64,000 bases of DNA from Stella humosa. Its GTDB lineage: Bacteria > Pseudomonadota > Alphaproteobacteria > ATCC43930 > Allostellaceae. Positions within the stretch are counted from its first letter, which is position 1; each line of letters begins with the position of its first letter. The notes beneath the pieces are model-generated. The model was not told the origin of the DNA. It did not search any database and was given only the letters and a program-made list of their open reading frames with translations. The position numbers and the translations under genes were made by a program. The stretch is from positions 5,266,351-5,330,350 of the forward strand of contig NZ_AP019700.1 in assembly GCF_006738645.1 (NCBI RefSeq), written 5' to 3'. This document shows positions 55,899-64,000 of the stretch, piece by piece.

Positions 55899-58619
55899 AT
55901 GACCATACGCAATCTCGACCGCCTGCTGACGCCGGGGTCCGTCGCCCTGATCGGTGCCTCGCCGCAACCCCGTTCGGTGGGCCAGGTCACGGCCCGCAAC
56001 CTGCTGCATGGCGGGTTCAAGGGGCCGATCCTGCCGGTGAACCCGCGCCACGCGGCGATCGAGGGCGTGCTGGCCTATCCCGACGTGGCGTCCCTGCCGA
56101 TCGCGCCCGACCTGGCGGTCATCGCCACGCCGCCGCACACCGTGCCGGGGCTGATCGCCGAGCTGGGGCAGCGCGGCACGCGGGCGGCCGTCGTGCTGAC
56201 GGCGGGGTTCGGCGAGGGCGGCAATGCCGCCGGGACGGCGTTGCGCCAGGCGATGCTGGACGCCGCCCGGCCGCACCTGCTGCGCGTGCTGGGGCCGAAC
56301 TGCGTCGGGCTGCTGGTGCCGGGCATCGGGCTCAACGCGTCCTTTGCCCATATCGGGGCCAAGCCGGGGGACCTGGCGTTCCTGACCCAGTCGGGTGCCA
56401 TCGTGACGGCCCTGCTGGACTGGGCGGCGTCGCGCAACATCGGCTTCTCGCATCTCATCTCGATGGGCGGGATGGCGGACGTCGATTTCGGCGACCTGCT
56501 GGACCAGTTGGGCCAGGACCCGGCGGTGCGGGCCATCCTGCTCTATGTCGAGGGCATCACCAGCCCGCGCAAGTTCATGTCGGCCGCGCGCGCGGCCGCC
56601 CGGGCCAAGCCCGTGCTGGTGGTGAAGTCGGGCCGGCGGAGCGAGGGGGCGCGGGCCGCGCGGTCGCACACCGGTGCGCTGGCCGGGTCGGACGCGGTCT
56701 ACGACGCGGCCTTCCGCCGCGCCGGCATGCTGCGGGTGCACGACACAGCCGAGCTGTTCGACGCGGTCGAGACGCTGGCGCTGGTGGCATCGCGCCTGGG
56801 CGGCAACCTGCCGGGCGAACGGCTGGCGATCCTGACCAATGGCGGCGGGCCGGGCGTGCTGGCGACCGACGCGCTGATCGACCGCGGCGGCGCGCTGGCC
56901 GACCTGGCGCCGGCGACCATCGCCGCCCTCGACGCCGCCCTGCCGCCCACCTGGTCGCACGGCAACCCGGTCGACATCATCGGCGACGCCCCGGCCGAGC
57001 GCTATCGGGCCGCACTAGACGCCGTGCTGTCGGATCCCAATGCCGACGCCGTGCTGGTGCTGAACTGCCCGACCGCCATCGCCGACCCGACCGAGGCGGC
57101 CGAGGCGGTGATCGACACCATCGGCGACCGGCGCCGGCTGGTCCTGACTAACTGGCTGGGGGCGGGGGCGGCCGCGCCCGGCCGGGCGCTGTTCGCACGC
57201 GCCGGCATCCCGACCTACGAGACGCCCGACCAGGCGGTGCGCGCCTTCATGCACCTGGTGCAGTACCGCCGGAACCAGGAGCTGCTGCGCCGCGTGCCGC
57301 GCCTGGTCGGCACCGGCCGGCGCTCCGACCGCGCCGCCGCGCGCTGCCCGATCGAGCAGGCGCTGGCCGAGGGCCGCCCCTGGCTGTCGGAGGTGGAGGC
57401 CAAGGCGGTGATGACCGCCTATGCCATCCCGATCGTGCCGACCGAGATCGCGGCCACCCCGGACGAGGCGGCCGCCACCGCCGGCCGGCTGGGCCTGCCG
57501 GCCGCCCTGAAGATCCTGTCGCCCGACATCACCCACAAGACCGACGTCGGCGGCGTGGCGCTCGACCTGGCCGACCCGCAGGCCGTGCGGATCGCGGCCG
57601 AGCGGATGCTGCAGGGCGTCGCCCGCCTGGCGCCGGAGGCGCGGATCGAGGGCTTCACCGTGCAGCCGATGATCGCCCGGCCGGGTGCGCTGGAACTGAT
57701 CCTCGGCATCGTCGACGACGAGACTTTCGGGCCAGTGCTGCTGTTCGGCCAGGGCGGCGTCGCGGTCGAGGTGCTGGACGACAAGGCCCTGGGCCTGCCG
57801 CCGCTGGACGAGGTGCTGGCGCGCGAGATGATCGGCCGCACTCGCGTATCGCGCCTGCTGGCCGGGTTCCGCGGCCGGCCGCCGGCCGATATCGACGGCA
57901 TCGTCCATGCGCTGATCCGCCTGTCGGAGCTGGCCGCCGACCATCCCGAGATCGTCGAGCTCGACATCAACCCGCTGCTCGTCGACGCCCACGGCGTGGT
58001 GGCGCTGGACGCCCGCATCCGCGTCGCGCCCGCCACCCGGCCCGGCACCGACCGCTTCGCCATCCGCCCCTACCCGCAGGAGCTGGAGGAGGCGACCAGC
58101 CTGCCGGACGGCACGGCCATCCGCCTGCGCCCGATCCGGCCGGAGGATGCGCCCGCGCTGGAATCGATCATCGCCGGGATGACGCCGGACGACCTGCGCA
58201 TGCGCTTCTTCGCGCCGATGCGCCGCTTGCCCGACCTGCTGCTCGCCCGGCTGACGCAGATCGACTACGACCGGGAGATGGCCTTCATCGCCTTCGCCGA
58301 TGCCGGTGCGACGGAGGGTGCCGGCCTGGGGGTCGCCCGCCTGCTGGCCGATCCGGGCCGCGAGCAGGCGGAGTTCGCCATCGGCATGCGCAGCGACGCC
58401 AAGGGCCACGGGCTGGGCTGGCTGCTGATGGGCCGCATCATCGCCTATGCCCGCAGCCGCGGCATCGGCCGCATCGTGGGCGACGTGCTGCGCGAGAACC
58501 AGCCGATGCTGGAGCTGGCCCGCGACCTGGGCTTCCGCCCCGAAGCGGCATCCGCCGACCCGGCCGTCGTCCGCATCCGCCTGGAACTGGCGGACGCGCG
58601 CCCCGCTCCCAGCGCCTAG
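55899..58619 (+). CDS. acyl-CoA synthetase (NDP-forming)/GNAT fusion, Pat-like
   Basis: 906 residues. A CoA-binding domain opens it (LTPGSVALIGASPQPRSVGQV), followed by the ligase domain with the phosphorylated His257 in ARSHTGALAGSDA, an ATP-grasp domain (HKTDVGGVALDL; PMIARPGALELILGIVDD; LFGQGGVAVEVLDD) and a C-terminal GNAT domain (GHGLGWLLMGRIIAYAR). Similar proteins acetylate Acs-type enzymes (Pat); in Pat of Salmonella the catalytic His is lost, whereas here it is kept, so ligase activity may remain. Isolated by 140 bp from tRNA-Gly. The start follows GGGGAG at a distance; the N-terminus matches the family. Confidence 0.9.
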   Translation: MTIRNLDRLLTPGSVALIGASPQPRSVGQVTARNLLHGGFKGPILPVNPRHAAIEGVLAYPDVASLPIAPDLAVIATPPHTVPGLIAELGQRGTRAAVVLTAGFGEGGNAAGTALRQAMLDAARPHLLRVLGPNCVGLLVPGIGLNASFAHIGAKPGDLAFLTQSGAIVTALLDWAASRNIGFSHLISMGGMADVDFGDLLDQLGQDPAVRAILLYVEGITSPRKFMSAARAAARAKPVLVVKSGRRSEGARAARSHTGALAGSDAVYDAAFRRAGMLRVHDTAELFDAVETLALVASRLGGNLPGERLAILTNGGGPGVLATDALIDRGGALADLAPATIAALDAALPPTWSHGNPVDIIGDAPAERYRAALDAVLSDPNADAVLVLNCPTAIADPTEAAEAVIDTIGDRRRLVLTNWLGAGAAAPGRALFARAGIPTYETPDQAVRAFMHLVQYRRNQELLRRVPRLVGTGRRSDRAAARCPIEQALAEGRPWLSEVEAKAVMTAYAIPIVPTEIAATPDEAAATAGRLGLPAALKILSPDITHKTDVGGVALDLADPQAVRIAAERMLQGVARLAPEARIEGFTVQPMIARPGALELILGIVDDETFGPVLLFGQGGVAVEVLDDKALGLPPLDEVLAREMIGRTRVSRLLAGFRGRPPADIDGIVHALIRLSELAADHPEIVELDINPLLVDAHGVVALDARIRVAPATRPGTDRFAIRPYPQELEEATSLPDGTAIRLRPIRPEDAPALESIIAGMTPDDLRMRFFAPMRRLPDLLLARLTQIDYDREMAFIAFADAGATEGAGLGVARLLADPGREQAEFAIGMRSDAKGHGLGWLLMGRIIAYARSRGIGRIVGDVLRENQPMLELARDLGFRPEAASADPAVVRIRLELADARPAPSA

Positions 58620-58682
58620 CGGCCGCTCGACGCCGGCTGCCGCCGGCCGCTACAATCGCCGCCCAGCGGGGGGAGCGGCAGG

Positions 58683-59438
58683 ATGCGGTTGGACGGCAAG
58701 GTGGCGATCGTCACCGGCGGCGGCTCTGGCTTCGGCGAGGGCATCGCCCGGCGCTTCGCCGGCGAGGGTGCCGCCGTCATCGTCAACGACATCAGCCGCG
58801 ACGGCGGCGAGCGGGTGGCCGGCGGCATCGTCCAGGATGGCGGCCGCGCCCTCTTCGTGCAGTCGGACGTGTCGAAGAGCGAGGGCGTGGGCGTGCTGGT
58901 GGAGGCCGCCATCCGCGCCTTCGGCCAGATCGACTGCATGGTGAACAATGCCGGCGTCACCCATCGCAACCAGCCGCTGACCGAGGTGAGCGAGGCCGAG
59001 TTCGACCGCGTCTTCGCGGTCAACGTGAAGGCGATCTATCACGCCGCCATCCATTGCGTGCCGCAGTTCCGCCGCCTGGGCGGCGGCAACTTCATCAACA
59101 TCGCATCGACCGCGGGGCTGCGCCCCCGCCCCGGCCTCACCTGGTACAACTCGACCAAGGGGGCGGTCATCACCATGACCAAGTCGATGGCGGTCGAGCT
59201 GGCGGCCGACCAGATCCGCGTCAACTGCCTGTGCCCGGTGGCGGGCGAAACGCCGCTGCTGCCGTCCTTCATGGGGCGCGACGATGCCGAGACGCGCGAG
59301 CGTTTCCTGGCCACCATCCCGCTCGGCCGCTTCAGCACGCCGGCCGACATCGCCAACGCCGCCCTGTGGCTGGCCTCCGACGAGGCGGAATTCATCACCG
59401 GCATCGCCATGGAAGTGGATGGCGGTCGCAGCGTCTAG
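58683..59438 (+). CDS. SDR-family oxidoreductase
   Basis: 251 residues. TGGGSGFGEGIARRF is the cofactor motif near residue 11, NNAGVTHRN follows, then the catalytic Ser in NIASTAGLRPR and YNSTKGAV (Tyr-x3-Lys). The PG motif reads NCLCPVAGETPLLPSF. The substrate is open. GGGGGAG precedes the start. It begins 63 bp after the ligase fusion and 18 bp before the zinc alcohol dehydrogenase, so the two dehydrogenases are likely one transcript and may act in series on an alcohol. Confidence 0.9.
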   Translation: MRLDGKVAIVTGGGSGFGEGIARRFAGEGAAVIVNDISRDGGERVAGGIVQDGGRALFVQSDVSKSEGVGVLVEAAIRAFGQIDCMVNNAGVTHRNQPLTEVSEAEFDRVFAVNVKAIYHAAIHCVPQFRRLGGGNFINIASTAGLRPRPGLTWYNSTKGAVITMTKSMAVELAADQIRVNCLCPVAGETPLLPSFMGRDDAETRERFLATIPLGRFSTPADIANAALWLASDEAEFITGIAMEVDGGRSV

Positions 59439-59456
59439 GACCGAAGGAAACGATCC

Positions 59457-60587
59457 ATGAAGATAAAGGCAGCCGTCCTGCGGCAGATGGGGGCCGTTGC
59501 GCCCTATGCGGAAAGCCGGCCGCTCTCGATCGAGGAAGTGGAGCTGGACCCGCCCGGCCCGGGCGAGGTGCTGGTGCAGGTGAAGGCGGCCAGCCTCTGC
59601 CATTCCGACCTGTCGGTGGTGAACGGCGACCGGCCGCGACCTCTGCCGATGGTGCTGGGACATGAGGCGTCCGGCATCGTCGCCGAGTGCGGGCCGGGCG
59701 TCGACGACCTGGCGCCGGGCGACCATGTGGTGATGATCTTCGTGCCGAGCTGCGGCCAATGCATGCCCTGCATGGAGGGCCGGCCGGCACTCTGCGAGCC
59801 GGCGGCCGCCACGAACGGCGCCGGCACGCTGCTGTCGGGCGACCGGCGCCTGTCGCGCGATGGCGAGGCGATCCACCACCATGTCGGCGTGTCGGCCTTC
59901 GCCGAATACACCGTCGTCTCGCGCCGCTCGCTGGTGAAGGTCGAAGGCAAGCTCGATCATGCCGAGGCCGCCCTCTTCGGCTGCGGCGTGCTGACCGGGG
60001 TGGGGGCGGTCGTCAACACGGGCGACGTGCGCGCCGGCTCCACGGTGGCCATCGTCGGGCTGGGCGGCGTCGGCCTCAACGCCATGCTGGGGGCGATCGT
60101 GTCGGGGGCCCGCCAGGTGGTCGCGATCGACATGCTCGACGAGAAGCTGGATCTCGCCCGCCAGCTTGGCGCCACCGACACGGTCAATGCGGGTGCTGCC
60201 GACGCCATCGAGCAGGTGAAGGCCCTGACCGCGGGCGGTGTCGACGTAGCGGTGGAGACCGCGGGCTCGGTCAAGGCGATGGAACTGGCCTATCGCGTCA
60301 CCCGGCGCGGCGGCACCACCGTCACCGCCGGCCTGCCCAATCCTGCGCATCTGTGGCCGCTGCAACATGTGAACCTGGTGGCCGAGGAGCGCACGGTGAA
60401 GGGCTCCTACATCGGCTCCTGCGTGCCGGGCCGCGACCTGCCACGCTACATCGACCTCTATCGCCGCGGCCGCTTGCCGGTCGACCGGCTGATGAGCGAC
60501 CGCATCCGGCTGGACGACATCAACGCCGCCTTCGACCGGCTGGCGTCGGGCAGGACCGTGCGCCAGATGGTGATCTTCGACCACTGA
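59457..60587 (+). CDS. zinc-dependent alcohol dehydrogenase, class III-like
   Basis: 376 residues. Catalytic-zinc ligands are in ASLCHSDLSVV and VLGHEASGIV; the structural-zinc cysteines are in CGQCMPCMEGRPALC. The NAD site is VAIVGLGGVGLNAMLGAIVSGA. It oxidises primary alcohols or aldehydes with NAD; the particular substrate is unknown. AAGGAAA lies just before the ATG. It forms a pair with the SDR upstream. The C-terminus VRQMVIFDH is normal for the class. Confidence 0.9.
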   Translation: MKIKAAVLRQMGAVAPYAESRPLSIEEVELDPPGPGEVLVQVKAASLCHSDLSVVNGDRPRPLPMVLGHEASGIVAECGPGVDDLAPGDHVVMIFVPSCGQCMPCMEGRPALCEPAAATNGAGTLLSGDRRLSRDGEAIHHHVGVSAFAEYTVVSRRSLVKVEGKLDHAEAALFGCGVLTGVGAVVNTGDVRAGSTVAIVGLGGVGLNAMLGAIVSGARQVVAIDMLDEKLDLARQLGATDTVNAGAADAIEQVKALTAGGVDVAVETAGSVKAMELAYRVTRRGGTTVTAGLPNPAHLWPLQHVNLVAEERTVKGSYIGSCVPGRDLPRYIDLYRRGRLPVDRLMSDRIRLDDINAAFDRLASGRTVRQMVIFDH

Positions 60588-60665
60588 AACACCCGTCGCC
60601 GGACGGATGACATCGAACTGTCATCCGTCTGTGCCGGCGCCGGCGCCGGGCGTATCCTCGGCCCC

Positions 60666-61874
60666 ATGACCCACGGATTGGCAGATGCGGCCGACCGGCC
60701 GCGCACGACCGGTGCAGAGCGGCGGGCCATGGGCACTGCCTGCGGCGCCCACGCCGTGCATGACGGCTATACCGACGTCCTCTATGTGATGCTGCCGCTG
60801 TGGCAGTCCGAGCTGGGGCTGGGATATGCCGCGGTCGGGGCGCTGCGCGGCCTCTATTCCGGCGCCATGGCGCTGTTCCAGATCCCGGCCGGCTCGCTGG
60901 GCGACCGCTTCGGCGCCGGGCTGATGCTGGCGATCGGCACGGTGATGGCGGCCGCCGCCTTTCCACTGGCCGCCCTGGGACACGGCTTCCTGCCGCTGGC
61001 GGCGGCCCTGGTGGTGGGCGGCATCGGCGCCAGCGTCCAGCACCCGATCGCGTCCGCCGTCGTCGCGCGGGCCTATCACGGGGTGCGGTCGCGCACGGCA
61101 CTCGGGACCTACAATTTCGCGGGCGACATCGGCAAGATGCTGCTGCCGGCCGGCACCGCCTTGCTGCTAACGCTGCTGCCCTGGCGCACCGCCATGTGGG
61201 CGCTCTTTGCCATCGGCATCCTGGCGGCCATCGCCATCCTGGTGGCGACGCCGGCCGGCCATGGGCGCCCGGCCGCCAAGACCCTCGCCCGCCCGGGCAC
61301 GGCCGCACCGGTCAAGGGCGGCTTCCGCCTGCTACTGGCGATCGGCATCATCGATACCGGCACGCGCTCGGGCTTCCTCACCTTCCTGCCCTTCCTGCTG
61401 GCGGCCAAGGGGGCGGAGCTGCCGACCATCGGCCTGGCGCTGACCCTGATCTTCGCCGGCGGGGCCGCCGGCAAGCTGGTCTGCGCCTGGCTCGGCGCCC
61501 GGCTGGGCGTGCTGCGCACGGTCCTGCTGACCGAGGGTCTGACCGCCATCGGCATCCTGGCCTTGCTGCCCCTGGAGCTGGAAGCCGGCCTGGCGCTGCT
61601 GCCGCTGATCGGGGTGGCGCTGAACGGCACGTCGTCCGTCCTCTACGGCACGGTGCCGGAACTGGTGCCGGAATCGCGACGGACCCGGGCCTTCGGCATC
61701 TTCTATACCGGCACCATCGGCGCCGGCGCCCTGTCGCCCATCTTCTACGGCCTGCTGGGCGACTGGACCGGGGTGACGCATGCCATGCTGGCGGTGGCGG
61801 CCATGGTCCTGGCGACGCTGCCGCTCGCCGTCCTTCTCAACCGGGCCATGCGGCGTCATATAGCGGCGGAATGA
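60666..61874 (+). CDS. MFS transporter
   Basis: 402 residues with about 12 hydrophobic segments. The N-terminal [26 protein letters not shown] and the motif [23 protein letters not shown] resemble FsmR/fosmidomycin-type and related MFS exporters. The substrate is unknown. Its stop overlaps the tsaD start (ATGA), so the two are translationally coupled, although a functional link is not expected. Confidence 0.85.
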   Translation: MTHGLADAADRPRTTGAERRAMGTACGAHAVHDGYTDVLYVMLPLWQSELGLGYAAVGALRGLYSGAMALFQIPAGSLGDRFGAGLMLAIGTVMAAAAFPLAALGHGFLPLAAALVVGGIGASVQHPIASAVVARAYHGVRSRTALGTYNFAGDIGKMLLPAGTALLLTLLPWRTAMWALFAIGILAAIAILVATPAGHGRPAAKTLARPGTAAPVKGGFRLLLAIGIIDTGTRSGFLTFLPFLLAAKGAELPTIGLALTLIFAGGAAGKLVCAWLGARLGVLRTVLLTEGLTAIGILALLPLELEAGLALLPLIGVALNGTSSVLYGTVPELVPESRRTRAFGIFYTGTIGAGALSPIFYGLLGDWTGVTHAMLAVAAMVLATLPLAVLLNRAMRRHIAAE

Positions 61875-62959
61875 CCGCCGCCACTCCCCACCACGCTCAC
61901 CCGCTCCGCGTCCTCGGCATCGAGACGAGCTGCGACGAGACCGCCGTCGCCATCGTCGACGCCGACCGCCGCATCCTGGCCGACCGGGTGCTGTCGCAGA
62001 CCGGCGTCCACGCCCCCTATGGCGGCATCGTGCCCGAGATCGCGGCCCGCGCCCATCTCGACCATCTGGACGGGCTGATCCGCGATGCCCTGGCGGAGGC
62101 CGGCATCGGGCTCGACGGCATCGACGCGGTGGCGGCTACCGGCGGGCCCGGCCTGATCGGCGGCGTCATGGTCGGCGTCATGGCGGCCAAGGGCATGGCG
62201 CTCGCCCGCGGCCTGCCCTTCCTGGCCGTGAACCACCTGGAGGGGCACGCGCTGACCGCGCGCCTCAGCCACGGGCTGGAGTTCCCCTACCTGCTGCTGC
62301 TCGTGTCGGGCGGCCATACCCAGCTGCTGGTGGTGGAGGGGGTCGGCCGCTACACGCGCCTCGGCACCACGATCGACGACGCGGCGGGCGAGGCCTTCGA
62401 CAAGACCGCCAAGCTGCTGGGCCTGCCCTATCCCGGCGGACCGGCCATCGAGCGCGCCGCCCGCGACGGCGACCCGCGCCGCTTCGCCCTGCCCCGGCCG
62501 ATGATCGGGCGGCCCGGCTGCGACTTCTCCTTCTCCGGCCTGAAGACCGCCGTTCGCCATGCCCTGGCCGACCTGCCCGCGCCCCTGTCGGCCCGCGACG
62601 TTGCCGACATGGCGGCCTCGTTCCAGGCGACGGTGGCCGCCGTCATGGCCGACCGCTGCCGCCGCGCCATTGCCCTCTTCCGCGACCGCCACCCCACCGG
62701 CGGAGCCCTGGTGGTGGCCGGCGGCGTCGCCGCCAACACGGCCCTGCGCGCCTCACTGGAACGGCTGGCGACCGACGCCGACCTGCCCTTCGTGGCCCCG
62801 CCGCACCGCCTCTGCACCGACAATGGCGCCATGATTGCCTGGGCCGGCATCGAGCGTTTCCGCCTGGGCCAGCAGGACGGGCTGGACTTCGCCCCGCGCC
62901 CGCGCTGGCCACTGGATCCGACCGCCGCCAGGGCTATCGGGGCCGGGGTGAAGGCGTAG
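61871..62959 (+). CDS. tsaD: tRNA N6-adenosine threonylcarbamoyltransferase TsaD
   Basis: 362 residues. The metal-site [11 protein letters not shown] (His-x3-His) and the ATP-binding sequence [16 protein letters not shown] are clear, as are [15 protein letters not shown] and [12 protein letters not shown]. With TsaB, TsaC and TsaE it makes the t6A37 modification of ANN-decoding tRNAs. The essential role means transcription should be robust. Its ATG lies inside the MFS stop (ATGA); no ribosome site is needed beyond coupling. A weak hairpin follows. Confidence 0.97.
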   Translation: MTAATPHHAHPLRVLGIETSCDETAVAIVDADRRILADRVLSQTGVHAPYGGIVPEIAARAHLDHLDGLIRDALAEAGIGLDGIDAVAATGGPGLIGGVMVGVMAAKGMALARGLPFLAVNHLEGHALTARLSHGLEFPYLLLLVSGGHTQLLVVEGVGRYTRLGTTIDDAAGEAFDKTAKLLGLPYPGGPAIERAARDGDPRRFALPRPMIGRPGCDFSFSGLKTAVRHALADLPAPLSARDVADMAASFQATVAAVMADRCRRAIALFRDRHPTGGALVVAGGVAANTALRASLERLATDADLPFVAPPHRLCTDNGAMIAWAGIERFRLGQQDGLDFAPRPRWPLDPTAARAIGAGVKA

Positions 62960-62962
62960 ACA

Positions 62963-62988
62963 CCATCCTTGCCCCGCTCGGAGGATGG
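62963..62988 (+). terminator. hairpin after tsaD
   Basis: CCATCCT (62963-62969) pairs with AGGATGG (62982-62988) across a 12-nt loop, three bases past the stop. No U-run follows, so it may be a weak or factor-assisted terminator. Confidence 0.45.
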
Positions 62989-63144
62989 CCAACTCGTGCT
63001 TTCGCCCGCTTCCCCGGCTAAGGTAACCCAGCTACCTCTGATCGATGGCGCGAGACGCTCCGGCGCGCGGTGACGCTCGTTGCGTTCTCAGCCACGACGC
63101 GTTTCTTGTGCAATCGACAGCAAACAGCGGGGCGGCCGGCAGCG

Positions 63145-64000
63145 ATGAGTGTAGGCCTGATCGCCCTTCTCGACGACATCGCGGCCCTGGCAAAAGTCGC
63201 CGCGGCCTCTCTGGACGATATTGCCGGCCAGGCCGCCAAGGCGGGGGCAAAGGCAGCCGGCGTCGTCATCGACGATGCGGCGGTCACGCCGCGCTACATC
63301 ACCGGCTTCACGGCGGCCCGCGAACTGCCGATCATCCGCAAGATTGCCATCGGCTCGGTCCGCAACAAGCTGTTGATCCTGCTGCCGGCAGCCTTGGTGT
63401 TGAGTCTTCTCGCGCCGCAAGCGATCACCCCGCTGCTGATGATCGGCGGCGCATACCTCTGCTACGAAGGCGTCGAGAAGGTCTACGAGGCCGTCGTGCC
63501 GCATGCCGCGCACAGCCATGAGGCCGAGCTCAGCTCGATCGATCCCAACGCGCAGTCCCAAGAGGACGCCAAGGTGGCGAGCGCGATCAAGACCGACTTC
63601 ATCCTTTCGGCCGAGATCATGGCCATTACGCTGGCGTCCGTGCCGGACAGCGGCTTCGTCACCCAAGCCACCGTCCTGGCGGTCGTCGGCGTGGGCATCA
63701 CGGTTGCCGTCTATGGCGTGGTCGCCCTGATCGTCAAAGCCGACGACCTCGGCCTGGCGATGGCCGGCATGAAGTCGGCTTCGCCGCCGGGTGCCCTGTT
63801 GCGGGCCGGCGGTCGGATGCTCGTTCTGGGCATGCCGTATTTCCTGAAGGCTCTTGGCATCGTCGGCACCGCCGCCATGATCTGGGTCGGCGGCGGCATC
63901 GTCGTGCACGGCTTGGAGACCTACGGTTTCGACAGCCCCGCCCATTTCATCCACGCCGCCGCCGAAAGGGCGGCGCAGACACTGCCCGCATCCGCCGCCG
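63145..64000 (+). CDS. DUF808 family membrane protein (partial, runs off right edge)
   Basis: The first 285 codons of a YedI-like DUF808 protein. SVGLIALLDDIAALAKVAAASLDDIAGQAAKAGAKAAGVVIDDAAVTP, then LPIIRKIAIGSVRNKLLILLPAALVLS and TDFILSAEIMAITLASVPD are family hallmarks. It is an inner-membrane protein with several segments; its function is not established. The gene continues past the window end. The start at 63145 gives the family N-terminus. Confidence 0.85.
   Translation, partial: MSVGLIALLDDIAALAKVAAASLDDIAGQAAKAGAKAAGVVIDDAAVTPRYITGFTAARELPIIRKIAIGSVRNKLLILLPAALVLSLLAPQAITPLLMIGGAYLCYEGVEKVYEAVVPHAAHSHEAELSSIDPNAQSQEDAKVASAIKTDFILSAEIMAITLASVPDSGFVTQATVLAVVGVGITVAVYGVVALIVKADDLGLAMAGMKSASPPGALLRAGGRMLVLGMPYFLKALGIVGTAAMIWVGGGIVVHGLETYGFDSPAHFIHAAAERAAQTLPASAA

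Overview
The window is a GC-rich chromosomal stretch from an alphaproteobacterium, most likely Rhodospirillales-like. Evidence: a DUF1013/TrcR cell-cycle protein and a DUF1192 protein (both typical of Alphaproteobacteria), the sdhCDAB gene order, an Aap/Bzt-type amino-acid transporter, a GTTC-N7-GTTC LexA box, and FCD/GntR and RutR-like TetR regulators. Genes are dense, with many 1-8 bp overlaps. The species cannot be fixed from sequence alone.

Layout. 0-8.3 kb: partial HAD hydrolase, alpha/beta hydrolase, DUF1192, quinone oxidoreductase, a very large multidomain glycosyltransferase (N-terminal repeats, GT4, degenerate GT, RgpF), TrcR and an SDR. 8.3-12.6 kb: a GNAT and two AMP-forming acyl-CoA synthetases (PrpE and a medium-chain type). 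12.6-16.2 kb: soluble hybrid sensor kinase, then a pdxY-tenA pair. 16.3-20.7 kb: CoA ester lyase (possible CTG start) and succinate dehydrogenase sdhCDAB. 20.7-28.1 kb: orphan OmpR regulator divergent from an ECF sigma factor, single-chain dihydroxyacetone kinase behind an RBS-masking hairpin, large PAS/GAF hybrid kinase, SMP-30 lactonase. 28.1-33.1 kb: urease operon ureD-ureAB-ureC-ureE-ureF-ureG on the minus strand. 33.2-37.8 kb: MFS carrier, glycine-zipper lipoprotein, and a two-gene cassette of a radical SAM DNA-repair-type protein and a UdgX-type uracil-DNA glycosylase behind a perfect LexA box. 37.8-43.4 kb: dipeptide/oligopeptide ABC operon. 43.5-54.7 kb: Aap-type amino-acid transporter (no ATPase gene), GntR regulator, FAD oxidoreductase, racemase, shikimate-dehydrogenase-like and Gfo/Idh enzymes, a second polar amino-acid ABC transporter (again no ATPase), and a TetR regulator. 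54.7-55.7 kb: an AT-rich patch with one unknown lipoprotein gene, ending at tRNA-Gly(CCC). 55.9-64 kb: acyl-CoA synthetase (NDP-forming)/GNAT fusion, SDR, zinc alcohol dehydrogenase, MFS carrier, tsaD and a partial DUF808 membrane protein.

How the genes fit together. Much of the window serves uptake and oxidation of nitrogen-containing organic compounds (peptide and amino-acid transporters, amine/amino-acid oxidoreductase, racemase, urease) feeding acyl-CoA activation and the TCA cycle. The most interesting unit is the LexA-controlled radical SAM + UdgX cassette at 35.1-37.8 kb: UdgX carries the KRRIH motif of the covalent uracil-DNA cross-linking family, while the chemistry of its radical SAM partner is unknown.
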